Origin: Atrina japonica
Taxonomy: Eukaryota > Mollusca > Bivalvia > Pterioida > Pinnidae
Length of the DNA stretch: 64,000 bases
Direction: 5' to 3'
NCBI GenBank assembly: GCA_030159075.1
Contig: BROG01000300.1
Coordinates: 653,001 to 717,000, forward strand
Both the position numbers and the translations under genes were made by a program. Shown here in pieces: positions 63,945 through 64,000 of this stretch. Under the pieces are notes generated by a model, which was not told the origin of the DNA, did no database searches, and was given only the letters and a program-made list of their open reading frames with translations. Each line of letters opens with the position of its first letter. The first letter of the stretch is position 1.

Positions 63945-64000
63945 GGTTAGGGCGTCGGGCATGGGAGTCAGGCTGTTGGTGCCTGGGTCGAGAGGTAGAA
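63945..64000 (+). mobile_element. Possible SINE or tRNA-like head cut by the window edge
   Basis: CTGTGGTTAGGGCGTCGGGC and TGCCTGGGTCGAGAGGTAGA have box A/box B-like spacing. The 3' part lies outside the window. Confidence 0.35.

Overview
The window is AT-rich, repeat-dense animal DNA, most likely from a marine bivalve or other mollusc. This is inferred from spliced exons of an invertebrate neuropeptide receptor, several tRNA-derived SINEs of the kind common in bivalves, abundant (TA)n, (CT)n, (AAT)n and (AC)n tracts, and many decayed retroelements. Nothing looks prokaryotic: no operons, CRISPR arrays or phage modules. Species assignment from sequence alone is not possible.

Gene content is very low. 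The only host gene I can support is a rhodopsin-family GPCR of the GnRH/AKH/corazonin receptor superfamily on the minus strand. Two coding exons are visible: 46050-45855 (extracellular loop 2 and TM5) and the terminal exon 11709-11279 (TM6, TM7, C-tail). They join in frame across a phase-1 intron of about 34 kb that takes up over half the window. Upstream exons (N-terminus, TM1-TM4) were not found and probably lie beyond the right edge or unseen in 46-64 kb.

Layout: (i) 0.78-6.9 kb is a composite repeat in three tandem copies, each with a hairpin head, an array of ~145-bp units and an A/AAT-rich tail, with perfect hairpins at the copy ends. (ii) 7-11.3 kb is 3' flank of the GPCR gene. (iii) 11.7-45.9 kb is the giant intron, holding minisatellites (62/29 bp, 19 bp, 42 bp), a retroelement with a Penelope-like reverse transcriptase (longest copy at 15.0-16.6 kb), a decayed non-LTR LINE at 25.3-26.2 kb, MITEs, SINEs and a ~340-bp dispersed repeat with terminal direct repeats ('R repeat'). 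(iv) 46-64 kb repeats the same families, with near-identical retroelement copies, nested insertions and a degenerate ~30-bp minisatellite at the right end.

At least 22 loci carry the Penelope-like element. Nearly all keep its 3' end and lack its 5' end, and two at 39.0-40.3 kb sit head-to-tail. Several copies are almost identical, so the family was active recently, although every copy here is dead. The most unusual structure is the 0.78-6.9 kb composite repeat: it is built like bivalve 'pearl'/Helitron-type non-autonomous elements, and each unit carries extended nuclear-receptor half-sites (TCAAGGTCA on the minus strand).
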